A stretch of 17,020 nucleotides of DNA from JBGPEQ01 sp035518775 (GCA_035518775.1 DATIXH010000346.1:1-17020), one strand, 5' to 3'. Counted from the first letter of the stretch, positions 6,490-14,252 are shown. Notes: a model not told the origin generated them from the letters alone. Made by a program: numbers and translations.

Positions 6490-7905
6490 TCACTCGGCGG
6501 GCGCCAGGCGGGCTTGCTCGAGCACGCCCTGAATTTCCCGATCCTCCTCGACCATGGTGTCGAAGACCTGATGGTCGAGGCCGGCGAGTTCGACCTCGCG
6601 CGGCACGCGCAGCAGGTTGAGCTGCTTCAGGATCCAGGACACGACGTAGCCCGGGATGAAGCCGAGGACCCAGAACATGATGATGGCGCCGATGAACTGG
6701 CCCCAGGGCGTGACCTTCGCCCAGGGCTGGTCATGGCCGAGGAGCGCATCCGGCGAGGACGGATAGCCCCACAGGACGAAGCCGGCCGCAACGACGCCGA
6801 GGAAGCCGGCATAGCCGTGCACGGCGACGGCGCCGACGGCGTCGTCGATCTTGAAGCGCCGCTCCTGCCAATAGTGCAGCTTGTAGATGATGACGACGAT
6901 GATCGCCGAGATGATCAGCGCCTGGATCGGGTGGTAGAGGTCGTTGCCGGCCGAGCAGGCGATGACTCCGGCGAGGCCGCCGGAGAAGGTCCAGTAGGCG
7001 TCGGCCTTGGAGACGATGTAGCCGGCCATCAACCCGCCGCACAGCGACAGGATGAAGTTGAAGGTGATGGCGGAGAGCGTGGTCGGCTGCAGGTAGATGT
7101 TGGTCGCCGAGTAGAAGACGCCGTCGCCGGCCTGCACGTCGAAGATCGGGATGTTGCAGGCGGCGTAGAAGCCCCAGAAGCCCGTGTAGATCAGGAACAG
7201 ACCGATGCACACCAGCCACACGTTCTGCGGCGGGATGTTGCGCGGCGTGCCGTCGGCGCGGAACTTGCCGATGCGCGGACCGAGGTTGATGAGGACGGCG
7301 AGGCAGGTGCCGCCGGCGATGGCATGCACCACGCCCGAGGCGTAGGCGTCGTGGTAGCCGAGCAGCTTCACCATCCAGCCGGCCGGATGCCAGCCCCAGG
7401 CCGCGTCGATGATCCAGGTGATCGAGCCCAGCAGGACCGCGATGATCCAGAAGGCACCCGACTTCACGCGCTCGATGATCGAGCCCGAGACGATCGAGGC
7501 CGTCGTCCAGGAGAACAGCAGGAAGGCACCCCAGAACACGCCGTTGAGGCGCGCCCACAGGGCCGTGTCGGCGGGTGTCAGGTTGGCGTTCACGGGCTTG
7601 CCGCCCATGTGTGCCGCCATCAGCTCGTTCCACGGCTCGGCGAAGTGCGAGGTGACGATGCCGCCGGTGATGCCGGGGCCGTTGACCATGGCCGAGTAGA
7701 ACCACCAGCCGAACAGATAGAAGCTGACCCCGACCGTCGGGATCACCATCGTGTTCTTCAGCAGCGTCGCCAGATGGTTCTTGCGGCGGGACACGCCGAC
7801 CTCGTAGGTGCAAAATCCTACGTGGATGAGAAACATGAAGACGATCGTGACCCAGTAGTAGAACTCCGTGAACAGCACGTTCAGTGCGCCTGCCAAGTCA
7901 GACAT
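6490..7905 (-). CDS. Divergent Amt-family ammonium transporter
   Basis: This 471-residue protein has about eleven hydrophobic spans and the Amt/MEP/Rh layout. CTYEVGVSRRKN (residues 32-43) is the family motif after the first span, and ERV is at 145-147. HDAYASGVVHAIAGG (185-199) carries the conserved Asp (D186) and first pore histidine (H194). DDAVGAVAVHGYAGFLG (354-370) holds the second pore histidine (H363). It should conduct ammonium or a related amine across the inner membrane. By eye, FWGFYAAC (243-250) replaces the canonical WFGFNAGS, so the position of AmtB Ser219 is Cys250. The C-terminal tail lacks the usual EHGE element. AAGGGAAG precedes the ATG. It lies 240 bp downstream of the permease gene on the same strand. 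Confidence 0.85.
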   Translation of the reverse strand: MSDLAGALNVLFTEFYYWVTIVFMFLIHVGFCTYEVGVSRRKNHLATLLKNTMVIPTVGVSFYLFGWWFYSAMVNGPGITGGIVTSHFAEPWNELMAAHMGGKPVNANLTPADTALWARLNGVFWGAFLLFSWTTASIVSGSIIERVKSGAFWIIAVLLGSITWIIDAAWGWHPAGWMVKLLGYHDAYASGVVHAIAGGTCLAVLINLGPRIGKFRADGTPRNIPPQNVWLVCIGLFLIYTGFWGFYAACNIPIFDVQAGDGVFYSATNIYLQPTTLSAITFNFILSLCGGLMAGYIVSKADAYWTFSGGLAGVIACSAGNDLYHPIQALIISAIIVVIIYKLHYWQERRFKIDDAVGAVAVHGYAGFLGVVAAGFVLWGYPSSPDALLGHDQPWAKVTPWGQFIGAIIMFWVLGFIPGYVVSWILKQLNLLRVPREVELAGLDHQVFDTMVEEDREIQGVLEQARLAPAE

Positions 7906-8145
7906 GTTCGCTTCCCTTCTTTCCCAGACTTCTCCTCGTGGCGGAGCAGGATGGGATCGCGGAGGGCCCCCGGCCGTGCGCTCCCACCTCCGCCGCCCTT
8001 GCTTGAAAGCGGCCGACGACGACCGGCCCGCGGCGCGCCCGCTCCATGGGCGCCTCGCGGTCGCGATTCCGCGTCATAAATTTTCTTTCCCCTGCGGAAA
8101 CAATGACGTCGGCCGAACGCGCCATCGCCCGCCCCCCGCGAGCGA
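7906..8145 (-). other. Gap between permease and Amt-like genes
   Basis: These 240 bp could hold a separate promoter for the Amt-like gene or a processing site. GGCCG at 8011-8015 and CGGCC at 8024-8028 form a modest hairpin with a short T-run after it in the minus direction, a weak terminator candidate. I found no convincing sigma-54 -24/-12 site and no credible small gene. Confidence 0.35.
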
Positions 8146-9627
8146 CTACGCCTTGCGGTGACTCATGGCGAACTCTTCCTCCGGCGAGAGCACGAGCTTG
8201 TGCCGGCCGATGAACGCGAAGTAGAGGACGCCGAGGACGTACCAGACCACGGCGCCGTAGAGGCCGGGCCGATAGGCCTCGTTGAGGAACATCGCGATGA
8301 GACAGATCACGGCGATGAGCGTGCAGACGAGGGCGCCGGCGCTGCCCAGCGGGCTGCGATAGGGCCGCTCGATGCTGGGGAAATCGCGCCGCAGGATGTA
8401 GAAGGACAGCCCCTGCATGGCGTAGGAGATCACCGCGCCGAACACCGCAAGGTTCAGCAGGGCCGCGCCCACCGTCGTGCCCGGGAAGGCGTAGGTCATG
8501 AGCAGCGCCAAGCCGAGGCTGACGACGCCGCCGAGGATGAGCGCCACGTGCGGCGTCTTGCGCTCGCCGTGGGTCAGCGACATCCAGCGCGGGAAGTATC
8601 CGGCGCGGCTCAGCGAGTAGATGTTGCGGCCATAGGCGTAGATGATCGTGTGGAAGCTTGCGATCAGGCCGGCCACGGCCAGGAGCGCCAGCACCTTTGT
8701 CCCGAGCCCTTCGCCGAAGATCCCGATCAGGCCGTCGAGCAGCGGCTGCGCCGAGGCGCCCAGCACGGAGGCGCCGGGCGGCACGGCGGAATTGAACAGC
8801 AGGGTCAGGAACCCGAGGATGACGAGCGTGAGGATGCCCCACAGCAGGCCCTTGGGCATGTCCCGCTGCGGCGCATGGCTTTCCTCGGCCGCCAGCGGCA
8901 GCTGCTCGATCGCGAGCAGGAACCAGATGGCGAACGGCAGCGAGGCGAAAACGCCGGTCCAGCCGAACGGCATGAAGGGTCCGCCGCCGTCCGGCAGGGC
9001 GACGGCCGCGCCGTCGGGACCGATGCCGATGTTGAGGGCGAGCTTGCTGAAGTCGAAGGCCGACAGCGCCGCCAGGAAGAAGAACACCAGGATCGCCATC
9101 GCCAGGAAGGTGATGAAGATCGTGAACTTGAAGGACAGCTCCACGCCCCAGATGTTGAGGCCGACGAAGATGACGAACACGCCGACCCACCACACCCACT
9201 GCCATTCCGGCGGCGTGCCGAAGATCGACTGCAGGTAGGCGCCGACGGAGACGATGATCACACCGGGGGTGATCACGTACTCCATGTTCTCGCCGAGGCC
9301 GGTGAGGAAGCCGCCCCACGGCCCCATGGCAGTGCGGCCGAAGGAATAGGCGCCGCCGGTGTGGGGCAGCGCCGGCGCCATCTCGGCCAGGCTGTAGCAG
9401 AGACAGATGTACATGACCGAGACGATGAGCGTGGCGACGAACAGGCCGCCGAAGCCGCCGGTCGCCAGACCGTAGTTCCAGCCGAAGAAGTCGCCGGAGA
9501 TGACGGCGCCGACCCCGAGCGCCCACAACGACCACACTCCGGCGAAACGCCGGAGGCCCCGCTTCTCGAAATACTCGGCGCCGACCTTTTCATAGGTCAC
9601 GCCCTGCACGCTCTGCTGATCAGACAT
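8146..9627 (-). CDS. Ethanolamine-permease-like APC transporter
   Basis: This 493-residue, roughly twelve-span inner-membrane protein belongs to the amino acid-polyamine-organocation superfamily. YFEKRGLRRFAG near residue 20, ALGVGAVISGDFFGWNYGLA (36-55), YSLAEMAPALPHTGGAYSF (78-96) and GPWGGFLTG (102-110) follow the pattern of proteobacterial ethanolamine permeases, which import ethanolamine with protons. The frame is open to 9771, but I chose the ATG at 9627 (MSDQQS) because AGGGGAC lies about 10 bases upstream. It leads the unit permease, Amt-like channel, 78-residue protein. Ethanolamine breakdown releases ammonia, which fits the neighbour. No ammonia-lyase or other ethanolamine enzyme is in the window, so another amine or amino acid substrate remains possible. 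Confidence 0.75.
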   Translation of the reverse strand: MSDQQSVQGVTYEKVGAEYFEKRGLRRFAGVWSLWALGVGAVISGDFFGWNYGLATGGFGGLFVATLIVSVMYICLCYSLAEMAPALPHTGGAYSFGRTAMGPWGGFLTGLGENMEYVITPGVIIVSVGAYLQSIFGTPPEWQWVWWVGVFVIFVGLNIWGVELSFKFTIFITFLAMAILVFFFLAALSAFDFSKLALNIGIGPDGAAVALPDGGGPFMPFGWTGVFASLPFAIWFLLAIEQLPLAAEESHAPQRDMPKGLLWGILTLVILGFLTLLFNSAVPPGASVLGASAQPLLDGLIGIFGEGLGTKVLALLAVAGLIASFHTIIYAYGRNIYSLSRAGYFPRWMSLTHGERKTPHVALILGGVVSLGLALLMTYAFPGTTVGAALLNLAVFGAVISYAMQGLSFYILRRDFPSIERPYRSPLGSAGALVCTLIAVICLIAMFLNEAYRPGLYGAVVWYVLGVLYFAFIGRHKLVLSPEEEFAMSHRKA

Positions 9628-9769
9628 GATGATGTGTCCCCTGCTCTTCCCGACCGGGCGGTCGAGGGCGCCGATTGAGCGCGGCGCGCCATCCCCCTTC
9701 CGTCCGGTCTTCCCCGACTCCGGACTCGCGAGGAATCTACAGGATGCGGTTTCTGGCGGGCATGCGGGC

Positions 9770-9797
9770 ATATCCCTAGGTAGATATCCCCTGGTAG
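9770..9797. promoter_or_regulatory. Tandem 14-bp repeat, candidate operator
   Basis: ATATCCCTAGGTAG (9770-9783) is followed directly by ATATCCCCTGGTAG (9784-9797), two differences in 14. On the other strand each reads CTACC then GGGATAT, loosely like the TACC-type half-sites of LuxR/NarL-family regulators. It lies about 145-170 bp upstream of the permease start and 250 bp upstream of the kinase start. Binding by the response regulator at 11716-12414 is inference. Confidence 0.5.
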
Positions 9798-9866
9798 CGG
9801 ACCGAATTGCGGGCGATGGCTGCCCTGTCTAGGTTCGAGCCTCTAGTACTGACCTCAAGTCACTGA

Positions 9867-9901
9867 CCCCTCGGTCCGCATGGACCGAGGGGATTTTCTT
9901 T
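9867..9901 (+). terminator. Orphan intrinsic terminator or attenuator upstream of the sensor kinase
   Basis: An 11-bp perfect stem, CCCCTCGGTCC with GGACCGAGGGG, closes a GCAT loop and is followed by ATTTTCTTT on the plus strand. This is the strongest factor-independent terminator shape in the window, yet no plus-strand gene precedes it after the start of the divergent permease. It could end a short RNA or attenuate transcription of the kinase gene, which starts 145 bp further on. Confidence 0.65.
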
Positions 9902-10046
9902 GCCCCTTCCCGCCCGCAACCTTCGCGGTCCGGCCCCGAGAACCCGGTTCAGCACGCCACCGCCAACGGCTATGATGACGCCTCGGGTCCAGCTACCGCG
10001 GCGAGGCCGCCGCACAGGCTGCCGGGCCTGGGGAGGAGATGCCGCT

Positions 10047-11744
10047 GTGGCTTCCGCGGTCCGCTTTGCCCGCCTTCCGGCCCTGGCCACCATCGACCGG
10101 GGGGCGTGGGCGCACTTCGCCCTGACCGGCCTGGGTATCCTGGCGGCCTACCTGCTGCTCGACTTCCTCAGCTATGTGCGCTGGTTCGGGCCGTCGGGCA
10201 TCGCGCCCTGGAATCCCGCCATCGGGATGAGCCTCGCCCTGCTGATCCTGGCCGACTGGCGCTACGCGCTCTGGCTGTTTCCGGCGGCGGTGCTCAGCGA
10301 GGCGCTGATCCGGCACGGCATCGAGGGGTGGGTGCCGCGTCTCGCCGTGGCGGCGGCGGTGACTGCGGTCTATGGCGGCGGCGCCGTGGTCTTCGGGCGG
10401 CTGCTCCGCGGCGACCCCCGGCTCGAGCGGCTGCGCGACCTGGTGGCGCTGTTCGTCACGGCGGCGGGGGCAAGCGCCGCCATGGCCTGCGCCGAGGCCG
10501 GCCTCCTCGTGTTCTTTGGCGAGGCGGAGGGCGCAGCCGCCTGGCTCAGCCTGATCCGGCTGTGGGTCGGCGACATGATCGGCATCGCCGTCATCACGCC
10601 GCTGATCCTGCGCCTCGCGACGTCGTTCGCTCGAGGCCGAGACCGCGACCCGGAAAGAATTCCCGCGGAGGGGCCGCTCGTCGGCATCGGCATCCTGATC
10701 TGCGCCTGCACATGGATCGTGTTCGGGCTCGAGAGCACGGACGAGTTCAAGTGGTTCTACCTGATGTTCCTCCCGGTGGTGGCGGCCGCGCTCCGCTACG
10801 GCCTGAACGGCGCCTGCCTGGCGCTTGCGGTGGCGCAGCTCGCCGTCATACTGACGATGCAGTGGCGCAACTATGCGGCGTGGTCGCTCATGGAGTTCCA
10901 GCTGCTCATGCTGATCCTGACGCTGACGGGCCTGCTGACCGGCGTGGTCGTGAGCGAGCGCTTCCGGGCCGAGGCGGCCTTCCGGCGCAGCGAGATGCGG
11001 CTGCGCGAGAAGCAGGCCGAGCTCGTGCACGTCTCCCGCCTGAAGCTGCTGGGCGAGATGGGGACGGCGGTGGCGCACGAACTGAACCAGCCGATCACGG
11101 CGGCGCGCGCCTATGTGCGCGCCGGCGAACGGCTGGCGACGGCCGGCGGCAGCGCCGCGCAGCCGGCGATCGACGCCCTGCTGCAGGCGATCACGCAGCT
11201 CGACCTTGCCGGCAGCATCCTGAACCGCATCCGCGGCATGCTGAGCCAGGGCGTACGACGCAGCGAGGTCATCGAGCTCAGGGCCGCCATCGAGGAGGCG
11301 GTGGCGCTGGCGCGCTTCGAGGCGACGCGGGCGCGCGTGCGCATCGTGACGGACTTCGGCTCTGCTCCGGTGACGGTGACCTCCGATCCCATCCAGGTCG
11401 AGCAGGTGCTACTGAACCTCTTCCGCAACAGCTTCGATGCGCTCGCCAGGATCGAGGGCGAGGAGCGGATCGTGCATGTCGGCGTGGAGACCGCGGCCGA
11501 GGGGAGCCAGGTGGAGGTGAGCGTGCGCGACAACGGCCCGGGCATTCCCGCCGACGTCGCCGACAGCCTGTTCAAGCCGTTCAACACGACCAAGCCGGAG
11601 GGGCTGGGCCTCGGGCTCGTGCTCTGCCGCTCGCTCGTGGAGTCCTGGGGCGGGCGGCTGTGGCTCGCCCGCACCGGCCCGAGTGGCACGGAATTCCGCT
11701 TCAGCTGGCCCTGCCATGCAGTCGCCCAAAGCCAGCGTGCGTGA
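10047..11744 (+). CDS. MASE1-type membrane sensor histidine kinase
   Basis: This 565-residue kinase starts at GTG with GGGGAGGAG about 8 bases upstream, a better start than the TTG at 9900. Residues about 20-300 form a multi-span integral sensor resembling MASE1 (WNPAIGMSLALLILADWRYALWLFPAAVLSE, VGDMIGIAVITPLIL). A short coiled linker follows, then the dimerisation/phosphoacceptor helix MGTAVAHELNQPITAARAYV with phospho-accepting H344. The ATPase domain has the N box (QVLLNLFRNSFDAL), G1 (DNGPGIP), an F-box segment (FKPFNTTK) and G2 (GLGLGL). The catalytic part is of the FixL/DctB kind. It overlaps its partner regulator by 29 bases and is divergent from the permease operon, suggesting it senses a condition relevant to that operon. 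The ligand is unknown. Confidence 0.88.
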   Translation: MASAVRFARLPALATIDRGAWAHFALTGLGILAAYLLLDFLSYVRWFGPSGIAPWNPAIGMSLALLILADWRYALWLFPAAVLSEALIRHGIEGWVPRLAVAAAVTAVYGGGAVVFGRLLRGDPRLERLRDLVALFVTAAGASAAMACAEAGLLVFFGEAEGAAAWLSLIRLWVGDMIGIAVITPLILRLATSFARGRDRDPERIPAEGPLVGIGILICACTWIVFGLESTDEFKWFYLMFLPVVAAALRYGLNGACLALAVAQLAVILTMQWRNYAAWSLMEFQLLMLILTLTGLLTGVVVSERFRAEAAFRRSEMRLREKQAELVHVSRLKLLGEMGTAVAHELNQPITAARAYVRAGERLATAGGSAAQPAIDALLQAITQLDLAGSILNRIRGMLSQGVRRSEVIELRAAIEEAVALARFEATRARVRIVTDFGSAPVTVTSDPIQVEQVLLNLFRNSFDALARIEGEERIVHVGVETAAEGSQVEVSVRDNGPGIPADVADSLFKPFNTTKPEGLGLGLVLCRSLVESWGGRLWLARTGPSGTEFRFSWPCHAVAQSQRA

Positions 11745-12414
11745 CGCCACCTCCCGTGAGGGGCCTGTCTTCATCATCGACGACGAGCCGGCGGTGCTCG
11801 ACGCGCTGCGGCTCATGCTGGGCACCTTCGGCTATGCCTGCCGTACGTTCCTGTCGGCCGAGGAGTTTCTGGCCGCGGTAGCGCCGGACGCGCTCGGTTG
11901 CGTCATCGCCGACGTGCGATTGCCCGGCATGAGCGGCCTCGATCTGCAGAAGGAGCTGGCCCGACGCGGCCATGCGCTGCCGATGATCTTCATCACCGCG
12001 CACGGCGACATCCGCATGGCGGTGGCGGCCGTGAAGGCCGGGGCCGTCGACTTCTTCGAGAAGCCGATCGACGATGCGCTCCTGGTCGACAGCCTGCGCC
12101 AGGCCCTCCTGCGCGAAGATGCCGAGCGCGCCGCCCGCGGCCGCGCCGGCGAACTGGCGGTGCGGCTGCAGCGGCTGACGGCGCGCGAGAGAGAGGTCAT
12201 GGCGCTGGTGATCGAAGGGTTCTCGAATGCCGCGATCGGCGACCGCCTCGGCATCAGCCCGCGCACGGTCGAGCACTACCGCGCCAGCGTCATGGAGAAG
12301 ATGCAGGCACGCAACCTCTCGGACCTCGTGCGGACGAGCATGCTCATCGACCTGCACCGCGAGCGCGACGCGGGGAACGGGAACGGCGGCGCAGCGGCGG
12401 CGCGCGACGGCTGA
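11716..12414 (+). CDS. FixJ-type (LuxR/NarL) response regulator
   Basis: This 232-residue protein has a receiver domain (about residues 17-130) with acidic pocket D22-D23, phosphoacceptor D66 in VIADVRLPGMSG, the switch residue in FITAHGD, and conserved K116 in FFEKPID. A GerE/LuxR helix-turn-helix follows (about 153-215): LTAREREVMALVIEGFSNAAIGDRLGISPRTVEHYRASVMEKM. It should dimerise and activate transcription when phosphorylated by the kinase just upstream, with which it overlaps by 29 bases (translational coupling likely). I prefer the ATG at 11716; GTG at 11737 is an alternative, and neither has a clear Shine-Dalgarno. Its most likely local target is the divergent permease operon, and the tandem repeat at 9770-9797 is a candidate site. 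Confidence 0.92.
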   Translation: MQSPKASVRDATSREGPVFIIDDEPAVLDALRLMLGTFGYACRTFLSAEEFLAAVAPDALGCVIADVRLPGMSGLDLQKELARRGHALPMIFITAHGDIRMAVAAVKAGAVDFFEKPIDDALLVDSLRQALLREDAERAARGRAGELAVRLQRLTAREREVMALVIEGFSNAAIGDRLGISPRTVEHYRASVMEKMQARNLSDLVRTSMLIDLHRERDAGNGNGGAAAARDG

Positions 12415-12434
12415 CGCCGCCGGTCGGAGCGTCA

Positions 12435-12449
12435 GCGCGCGGCGCGCGC
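12435..12449. terminator. GC-only hairpin between convergent genes
   Basis: GCGCGC at 12435-12440 pairs with GCGCGC at 12444-12449 around a 3-base loop. It lies between the response-regulator stop and the 89-residue protein stop. It has no T-tract and low sequence complexity, so it is only a weak candidate for a shared terminator. Confidence 0.25.
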
Positions 12450-12460
12450 CGGTGCAGGCG

Positions 12461-12730
12461 CTAGCCTGCCAAGCCCGCGCGCTGCATCAGTTCGGCGGTG
12501 GCGTGGGCGCGCTCGATGGTGTGGAGGATCTCGGCGCTGGCGACCTCCTTGAAGCGCGGGTCGCGCAGCGAGTGTTCGTGCAGCTTGAGGATGACGCCCT
12601 CGGCGGCGTCGACCTCGCGCACGGCCGCATAGGCTTCGTCGAGCCAAGTGCGGACTTCGGTCGAGAGGGGGTCGAGACGCACCAGATCGGGCGTCGACCG
12701 GCGGAGACGGTCGAGTTGACGACGGGCCAT
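12461..12730 (-). CDS. Small hypothetical helical protein (89 aa)
   Basis: The ATG at 12728-12730 is preceded by GAGGGAG at about 9 bases and by a plausible promoter at 12764-12791. The protein is soluble, charged and almost wholly alpha-helical in appearance: MARRQLDRLRRSTPDL, VRTWLDEAYAAVREVDAAEG, then LRDPRFKEVASAEILHTIER. It has no signal peptide, membrane span, cysteines or recognisable catalytic motif. The frame is open to 12922, but the extra residues read through the promoter and look non-coding. It is divergent from the aminotransferase gene and convergent with the response regulator. I do not recognise the family. Confidence 0.65.
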   Translation of the reverse strand: MARRQLDRLRRSTPDLVRLDPLSTEVRTWLDEAYAAVREVDAAEGVILKLHEHSLRDPRFKEVASAEILHTIERAHATAELMQRAGLAG

Positions 12731-12763
12731 GGTTGCAATCTCCCTCGGTTTTTTTGCGGCGCG

Positions 12764-12791
12764 ATTGTGCCACGGGACCGTCATAGTGCAA
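12764..12791 (-). promoter_or_regulatory. Candidate sigma-70 promoter of the 89-aa gene
   Basis: On the minus strand TTGCAC (12791-12786) and CACAAT (12769-12764) are separated by 16 bases. Transcription would start close to the gene's Shine-Dalgarno, so the leader would be short. Confidence 0.45.
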
Positions 12792-12939
12792 GGGCGAACA
12801 AGGGGCCAAATGCCGCGGGCCTGCTGTTTGTCGCGCGGGAATTGTCGCGCCCGGAACGGGACGGGTCGCGCGCGGGGGGCTGGCGCGCTATGCTGTTTTC
12901 TAGGATCGGCGCGCGACGGCAAGGGCTAGGGAGCGAGCA

Positions 12940-14121
12940 ATGGTGAAGCTGGCGGCGGGTATGGGGCGGTTGGGCACGGAGTCGGCGTTCGAGGTGCTGG
13001 CGCGCGCCAAGGCGCTGGAGGCGCAGGGGCGCTCGATCATCAATCTCGGCATCGGGCAACCGGATTTCCGCACCCCCGACCACATCGTCGAGGCGGCCGT
13101 CAAGGCGCTGCACGACGGGCATCACGGCTACACGCCGGCCAACGGCATCCTGCCGCTGCGCGAGGCGGTCGTGGCCGACCTGCAGCGGCGACACCAGGTG
13201 ACCGTCCATCCCGACCAGATCGTCGTCGTGCCCGGCGGCAAGGTGACGATGTTCTTCGCCACGCTGATGTTCGGCGAGGCGGGGACCGAGATCATCTATC
13301 CGAACCCCGGCTTCCCGATCTACGAGTCCGTGATCAAGTTCACGGGCGCGACGCCGGTGCCGCTGCCGCTGCTCGAGAAGGACGGCTTCGGCTTCAGCGC
13401 CGAGGCCGTGCTGTCGCGCATCACGCCGAAGACGCGCCTCATCATCCTCAATAGCCCGGCCAATCCGACGGGCGGGACCAGCTCGAAGGACGAGATCGAG
13501 AAGCTGGTGAAGGGGCTCGAGAAGCATCCGGACGTCGCCATCCTCAGCGACGAGATCTACAGCGAGATGCTCTATGGCGGGCGCGTGCACACCAGCCTGC
13601 TCCAGTACGAGTCCCTGCGCGACCGCGTCATCATGCTCGACGGCTGGAGCAAGACCTACGCCATGACCGGCTGGCGCATGGGCTACGCGGTATGGCCGAA
13701 GGCGCTGGCCGAGCACGCCACGCGGCTCGCCATCAACTGCCACTCCTGCGTGAACGCGGCGGCGCAGTGGGCGGGCATCGCCGCCCTGCAGGGGCCGAAG
13801 GACGACGTCGCCAAGATGATGAAGGCGTTCGACGAGCGGCGCGGCATCATCGTGCGCGAGCTGAACACCATCCCGGGATTCTCCTGCGTCGATCCGAGCG
13901 GCGCGTTCTACGCCTTCCCCAACATCGGCAAGACCGGATTCCCAGCCAAGAAGCTGGAGCTGGCGCTGCTCGAAGAGGTGGGCGTGGCCGTGATCGCCGG
14001 CACGAGCTTCGGCTCCTACGGCGAGGGCTATCTCCGCTTCTCCTACGCCAACAGCGTTGACAACATCCTGGCGGCCTGCGAGCGCATCCGCAGCTGGCTG
14101 CAGCAGAAAAAAGTGGCGTAA
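12940..14121 (+). CDS. Class I PLP-dependent aminotransferase (aspartate aminotransferase-like)
   Basis: This 393-residue cytoplasmic enzyme has fold-type I landmarks: INLGIGQPDFRTP (34-46), YTPANGILPLREAV (64-77), and the PLP-contacting N175 in NSPANPTGG. D204 and Y207 in LSDEIYSEM contact the ring nitrogen and O3', and K238 in SKTYAMTGWRMGY forms the Schiff base. A RFSYAN segment near the C-terminus would supply the carboxylate-binding arginine. Family members move amino groups between amino acids and 2-oxoacids, usually with glutamate/2-oxoglutarate. The exact substrate (aspartate, alanine, aromatic or other) cannot be fixed from sequence reading. AGGGAG lies 6 bases before the ATG. It has its own transcription start region and is divergent from the 89-residue gene. 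Confidence 0.9.
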   Translation: MVKLAAGMGRLGTESAFEVLARAKALEAQGRSIINLGIGQPDFRTPDHIVEAAVKALHDGHHGYTPANGILPLREAVVADLQRRHQVTVHPDQIVVVPGGKVTMFFATLMFGEAGTEIIYPNPGFPIYESVIKFTGATPVPLPLLEKDGFGFSAEAVLSRITPKTRLIILNSPANPTGGTSSKDEIEKLVKGLEKHPDVAILSDEIYSEMLYGGRVHTSLLQYESLRDRVIMLDGWSKTYAMTGWRMGYAVWPKALAEHATRLAINCHSCVNAAAQWAGIAALQGPKDDVAKMMKAFDERRGIIVRELNTIPGFSCVDPSGAFYAFPNIGKTGFPAKKLELALLEEVGVAVIAGTSFGSYGEGYLRFSYANSVDNILAACERIRSWLQQKKVA

Positions 14122-14143
14122 CGCCGCAGGCCTGTGAGAAACA

Positions 14144-14173
14144 TTGCTTAACGGGGTCGTCTCGTGGTTTAGT
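14144..14173 (+). promoter_or_regulatory. Candidate sigma-70 promoter of the outer-membrane protein gene
   Basis: TTGCTT (14144-14149) and TTTAGT (14168-14173) are separated by 18 bases, just after the aminotransferase stop. This is an AT-richer patch in an otherwise GC-rich region and would give a leader of about 70 bases. Confidence 0.4.
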
Positions 14174-14252
14174 AGTCACTTCAAGGAGTGGGCCTAAGCC
14201 ACTGCAAGCGCTAGGCCGTGGGCGACTGCCATTGTTGGGGGAGACATCAGGC

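Larger units (their letters stand above)
9628..10046. promoter_or_regulatory. Shared control region of the permease operon and the two-component genes
   Basis: These 419 bp separate the divergent permease and sensor-kinase genes and contain no supported gene. They carry a tandem 14-bp repeat (9770-9797) and an intrinsic-terminator-like hairpin (9867-9901). A tentative plus-strand promoter reads TTGCGG, 17 bases, TAGGTT (about 9808-9836). The plus frame is open from a TTG at 9900, but that TTG lies inside the hairpin's T-tract and is not a credible start. Confidence 0.55.

Noticed and set aside
6418..8079. Long (553-codon) plus-strand open frame opposite the Amt-like gene
   Set aside because: Its composition is Asp/Glu/Arg/Gly-rich low complexity, typical of an antisense frame; the minus-strand frame has full Amt motifs.
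8158..9678. Plus-strand open frame of 506 codons opposite the permease
   Set aside because: Same shadow pattern; the minus strand has clear transporter spans and motifs.
9833..9856. GGTTCGAGCC resembling a tRNA T-arm
   Set aside because: The 5-bp stem does not close after the 7-base loop, and no acceptor, D or anticodon arms can be placed around it.
9900..10046. Extended N-terminus of the sensor kinase from TTG at 9900
   Set aside because: The TTG lies in the T-tract of the terminator-like hairpin with no ribosome-binding site, and the residues are Arg/Pro-rich; the GTG at 10047 has an excellent Shine-Dalgarno.
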